Positions 6,451 to 8,608 of a DNA stretch of 8,608 nt are shown here, one piece after another. Origin of the DNA: Pseudolabrys sp. (lineage in GTDB: Bacteria > Pseudomonadota > Alphaproteobacteria > Rhizobiales > Xanthobacteraceae); contig JAHCKF010000129.1 in the NCBI GenBank assembly GCA_026125925.1, positions 1 through 8,608 on the forward strand. The letters are read 5' to 3'. Positions within the stretch are counted from its first letter, which is position 1. Each line of letters begins with the position of its first letter. The position numbers and the translations under genes were made by a program. The notes below the pieces were generated by a model that searched no databases, was not told the origin of the DNA, and saw only the letters and a program-made list of their open reading frames with translations.

Positions 6451-6468
6451 ATCTAGGTCAACCTGGAT
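6451..6468. promoter_or_regulatory. 18-bp near-palindrome upstream of the tandem cyclase genes
   Basis: ATCTAGGT (6451-6458) and ACCTGGAT (6461-6468) form inverted arms around CA, with a single T/G mismatch. It sits 64 bp before the first cyclase ATG, in the 131-bp gap after the DsbA-family gene. Size and symmetry suit a dimeric regulator's operator. No -10/-35 pair near it is convincing, though TATACC just upstream could be a -10. Confidence 0.35.
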
Positions 6469-6488
6469 GCCGCCGACATGATGTATTG

Positions 6489-6529
6489 GCGTGTGACGCC
6501 GCCCTTGAGCGGCGCTTCGGATCACACGC
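6489..6529 (+). promoter_or_regulatory. Composite hairpin directly before the first cyclase start codon
   Basis: An outer stem pairs GCGTGTGA (6489-6496) with TCACACGC (6522-6529), 8 bp with no mismatch. An inner stem stacks directly on its 5' side: CGCCGC (6497-6502) with GCGGCG (6509-6514), 6 bp, loop CCTTGA. The 3' strand has a 7-nt bulge (6515-6521), which contains the only weak Shine-Dalgarno-like bases (CGGA). The structure ends 3 nt before ATG 6533, so it would hinder ribosome entry. It does not match a riboswitch class that I recognise. Confidence 0.5.
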
Positions 6530-6532
6530 GCC

Positions 6533-7768
6533 ATGCCGGCCACGGCCGTATCCATCGCCGACATCGATCGCGTCCTCGAGGGCGGCTTTCGTCTGCTCCG
6601 CTTTCCGCCGGCGCTCGAAGCGCGCTTCGAAGCCGACACCGGCGCCAAACGCTCGCGGTTCCTGCTGTTCAGCGGCATCATCACCTTCGGCATTTTCGAC
6701 CTGTTCATCTTTCGCGACCGGCTGCAGCTCAGCGACATCTTCGAGACGGCGCTGATCTATCGGCTCGGCATCATCACGCCGCTGGCGCTGGCCTCGTTTG
6801 TCGTGCTGTGGACCAATCCGCGTCCATGGATCCGCGAATCCATGGAAGCGGTGTTGACGGTGCTGATCGCGGCCGGGCTGCTGTACCTCGTCACCACGAG
6901 CACCAGCCCGATGGCGATGCACGCCCATTATTCGATGCTGCTGATCCTGGTGTTCCCCAATATTATCCAGCGCGTACGCTTCTGGTACGCCCTGTCCGCC
7001 TCCGTCGTCGTCATCACGATGTATGGCTTCGGCATTCCGCATATTCATTTGATGCAGGCGCCGATCGTCTTCGGCGCCGTGTTGCTGCTGACGACCACCA
7101 CGATGTTGAGCCTGATCGCCAACTGGATGCTGGAGCGCGACGAACGACGCGACTATCTGGTCGGGCTGCGCGAAAAATTGCGTGCCGAAACCTTGATGGT
7201 GGCCAACGAAGCACTCAGCGCCATTTCGATGCTCGACCCGTTGACCGGCTTGGCTAACCGCCGTCGTCTCGAACAGTTCGTTGAAACGCTCGCCGCACGC
7301 GACACCTTGAAGCCGATCGTGTTCATGATGCTCGATATCGATCACTTCAAGCGTTTCAACGATCATTACGGTCATCAGGCCGGCGACGATTGTCTCAAGA
7401 TGGTCGCCGACACCCTCGAGCAAAACCTGCGCGCCGGGTCCGATCTGGCCGTGCGCTTGGGCGGTGAGGAATTCCTGGCGGTGCTGCCGGAGAGCACGCT
7501 GTTCGACGGCGTGCAGGTCGCCGAGCGTATCCGCGCCGGCGTCGAGCAGCACGCGATCGAGCATGCTAATTCACCGACGGCGCCGGTCGTAACCGTCAGC
7601 ATTGGCGTTGCCGTGGTCAGGCCGGACGGTCGGCTGAGTTTTGCCGACGCCACAATGGCCGCGGATGAAGCGCTCTATACCGCCAAGCAGCAGGGCCGCA
7701 ATCGAGTCTGGCCGCCTTTGGCCGGGTCGGACAATGACGACCGCCACACCGCGCGGCAGGCGGGCTGA
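6533..7768 (+). CDS. Membrane-bound diguanylate cyclase (GGDEF) with six-helix N-terminal region
   Basis: A 411-residue protein predicted to make c-di-GMP from two GTP at the inner membrane. A cytoplasmic start (1-41) is followed by about six hydrophobic segments (near 43-60, 75-93, 104-121, 133-146, 151-167, 178-196), then a charged helical linker (198-230). The GGDEF domain (about 233-393) has DPLTGLANRRR, the metal/substrate region LDIDHFKRFNDHYGHQAGDD (267-286), intact GGEEF (310-314), and the closing DEALYTAKQQGRNR. The inhibitory RxxD site is not canonical: the needed Arg is Ala301, with Arg shifted to 300. The membrane region matches no sensor domain I can name; HAHY (130-133), FPNIIQR (141-147) and IPH (168-170) recur in the next gene. 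An in-frame TGA at 6506-6508 fixes ATG 6533 as the likely start. It overlies a strong leader hairpin and is probably co-translated with the downstream paralogue. Confidence 0.9.
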   Translation: MPATAVSIADIDRVLEGGFRLLRFPPALEARFEADTGAKRSRFLLFSGIITFGIFDLFIFRDRLQLSDIFETALIYRLGIITPLALASFVVLWTNPRPWIRESMEAVLTVLIAAGLLYLVTTSTSPMAMHAHYSMLLILVFPNIIQRVRFWYALSASVVVITMYGFGIPHIHLMQAPIVFGAVLLLTTTTMLSLIANWMLERDERRDYLVGLREKLRAETLMVANEALSAISMLDPLTGLANRRRLEQFVETLAARDTLKPIVFMMLDIDHFKRFNDHYGHQAGDDCLKMVADTLEQNLRAGSDLAVRLGGEEFLAVLPESTLFDGVQVAERIRAGVEQHAIEHANSPTAPVVTVSIGVAVVRPDGRLSFADATMAADEALYTAKQQGRNRVWPPLAGSDNDDRHTARQAG

Positions 7769-7771
7769 ACC

Positions 7772-8608
7772 ATGACTGCGCCGCTCGCCAACCCTGTCTC
7801 GATCGCCGACATCGACCGTCTGCTCGCATCGGAAGTCCGGCCGTTCGCATTTCCAGCAGGTCTCGAAAGCCGCTTCGAAACGGACACCGGCCTTGCGCGT
7901 TCACATTACCTCGCGACGTCCGGAGCTATTGCCCTTTCCCTGAACGTATTGTTTCTGATGGCCGACTACATCGTGCTCCCCGACGTTTTCAAGCTGGCCA
8001 TATTCATCCGCCTTGGCGTCGTCGACGTCCCCGGATTTGCCGCCTGTGCCGTGGTGTGGCGCAATCCGCGGCCCTGGCTCCGCGAGGCCCTGGATGCCGG
8101 TACTGTCGTTCTAGCCGCTGCCGGCTTCCTCGCGCTTTATCTCGCCAGCCGCAGTCCGCTGGTCGTGCACGCCCATTACGCGCTGGTGCTCGTCCTGATT
8201 TTTCCCAACATCATCCAACGGCTGCGCTTTCCTTACGCCGTCGCCTGTTCGGCGGCGGTCATTGCGCTATGCGCCGCTGCCATCCCCCACATTGAATCGA
8301 TGCCCGGCCCGGCGGCCTTCTTCGCCATCCTGACACTGACGACGGCGGCGGTCCTCAGCCTGCACGCCAACTGGCGCTTCGAGAGCGACGAGCGCCGCCG
8401 CTATCTCGAACACTTGCGCGAAATTCTTGTCGGCGAGCAGCTTGCCGCCATCAATCGTGACCTCAGCGCGGCGTCGGTGATGGATCCGCTGACGGGGCTG
8501 GGCAATCGCCGGCGTCTCGACCAGTTCGTCGATACGTTGTGGCTGGCGGGCCGCGGCCGCCACGGCCCGGTCGGCTTCCTGATGATCGACATCGACTTCT
8601 TCAAAAGC
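7772..8608 (+). CDS. Second membrane GGDEF protein, tandem paralogue of the preceding gene, 3' end missing
   Basis: The frame is open from ATG 7772 to the window edge (279 codons). It aligns without gaps, at an offset of three residues, to the preceding cyclase from SIADIDR to the start of the GGDEF domain, with about half of positions identical by eye. Shared blocks include SIADIDR, FE-x-DTG, NPRPW-x-RE, HAHY (133-136), FPNIIQR (144-150), IPHI (171-174) and MDPLTG. The GGDEF domain begins at about 237 and the metal-binding segment MIDIDFF (271-277) is present, but the window ends before the GG(D/E)EF signature, so activity cannot be judged. Only 3 bp separate it from the upstream stop codon and its ribosome site would lie inside the upstream gene (GGCGGGC near 7758-7764), so translational coupling is likely. 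The pair arose by gene duplication and has since diverged widely. Confidence 0.88.
   Translation, partial: MTAPLANPVSIADIDRLLASEVRPFAFPAGLESRFETDTGLARSHYLATSGAIALSLNVLFLMADYIVLPDVFKLAIFIRLGVVDVPGFAACAVVWRNPRPWLREALDAGTVVLAAAGFLALYLASRSPLVVHAHYALVLVLIFPNIIQRLRFPYAVACSAAVIALCAAAIPHIESMPGPAAFFAILTLTTAAVLSLHANWRFESDERRRYLEHLREILVGEQLAAINRDLSAASVMDPLTGLGNRRRLDQFVDTLWLAGRGRHGPVGFLMIDIDFFKS

Noticed and set aside
6458..7564. Antisense open frame (368 codons) opposite the first cyclase
   Set aside because: It reads as charged low-complexity sequence complementary to a clear GGDEF gene.
1..8608. CRISPR array, insertion sequence, phage or tRNA-linked island
   Set aside because: No regular spaced repeats, transposase or integrase motifs, terminal inverted repeats or tRNA-like cloverleaf were seen; base composition looks even throughout.

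Overview
The window looks like chromosomal DNA of a GC-rich alphaproteobacterium, most likely Hyphomicrobiales (Bradyrhizobium/Rhodopseudomonas/Xanthobacteraceae side). The grounds are an invasion-associated locus B (IalB) family protein, a YejA-type binding protein with a twin-arginine leader, a PleD/PopA-like two-receiver protein, a CtrA-box-like site and strong G/C third-position bias. No tRNA, rRNA, CRISPR array, insertion sequence or phage gene was found. The assignment is inferred from gene families, not from a marker gene.

Layout. (1) 1-585, minus strand: 5' part of an IalB-family secreted protein, cut by the window edge. (2) 586-873: divergent intergenic region with a three-copy CGACCGG motif and a possible promoter for the next gene. 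(3) 874-4277, plus strand: two-gene unit of a YejA-like oligopeptide-binding protein without its permease genes, then, 29 bp later, a strongly diverged adenylate-forming (acyl-CoA ligase-like) protein; a candidate intrinsic terminator overlaps its stop codon. (4) 4278-5705: intergenic region with a CtrA-box-like site and a leader hairpin, then a REC-REC-GGDEF protein whose catalytic signature is lost but whose c-di-GMP-binding I-site is kept. (5) 5745-6401: cytoplasmic DsbA/FrnE-family thiol oxidoreductase whose ribosome binding site lies in an 11-bp stem. (6) 6402-6532: leader with a near-palindrome and a composite hairpin ending 3 nt before the next start codon. (7) 6533-8608: two tandem paralogous membrane diguanylate cyclases, 3 bp apart, sharing a six-helix histidine-containing N-terminal region; the second is cut by the window edge.

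The most interesting part is 4.3-8.6 kb. There, a protein that looks able to bind c-di-GMP but not make it sits beside two membrane proteins of the c-di-GMP synthase family. The complete synthase keeps its catalytic site but lacks the canonical feedback-inhibition site. The receptor-like gene has a CtrA-like box in its upstream region, which would fit a cell-cycle role like that of Caulobacter PleD/PopA. The link between these genes is inference from position and residue conservation. The first half of the window is ordinary transport and envelope genes, apart from the missing permeases and the eroded ligase motifs.
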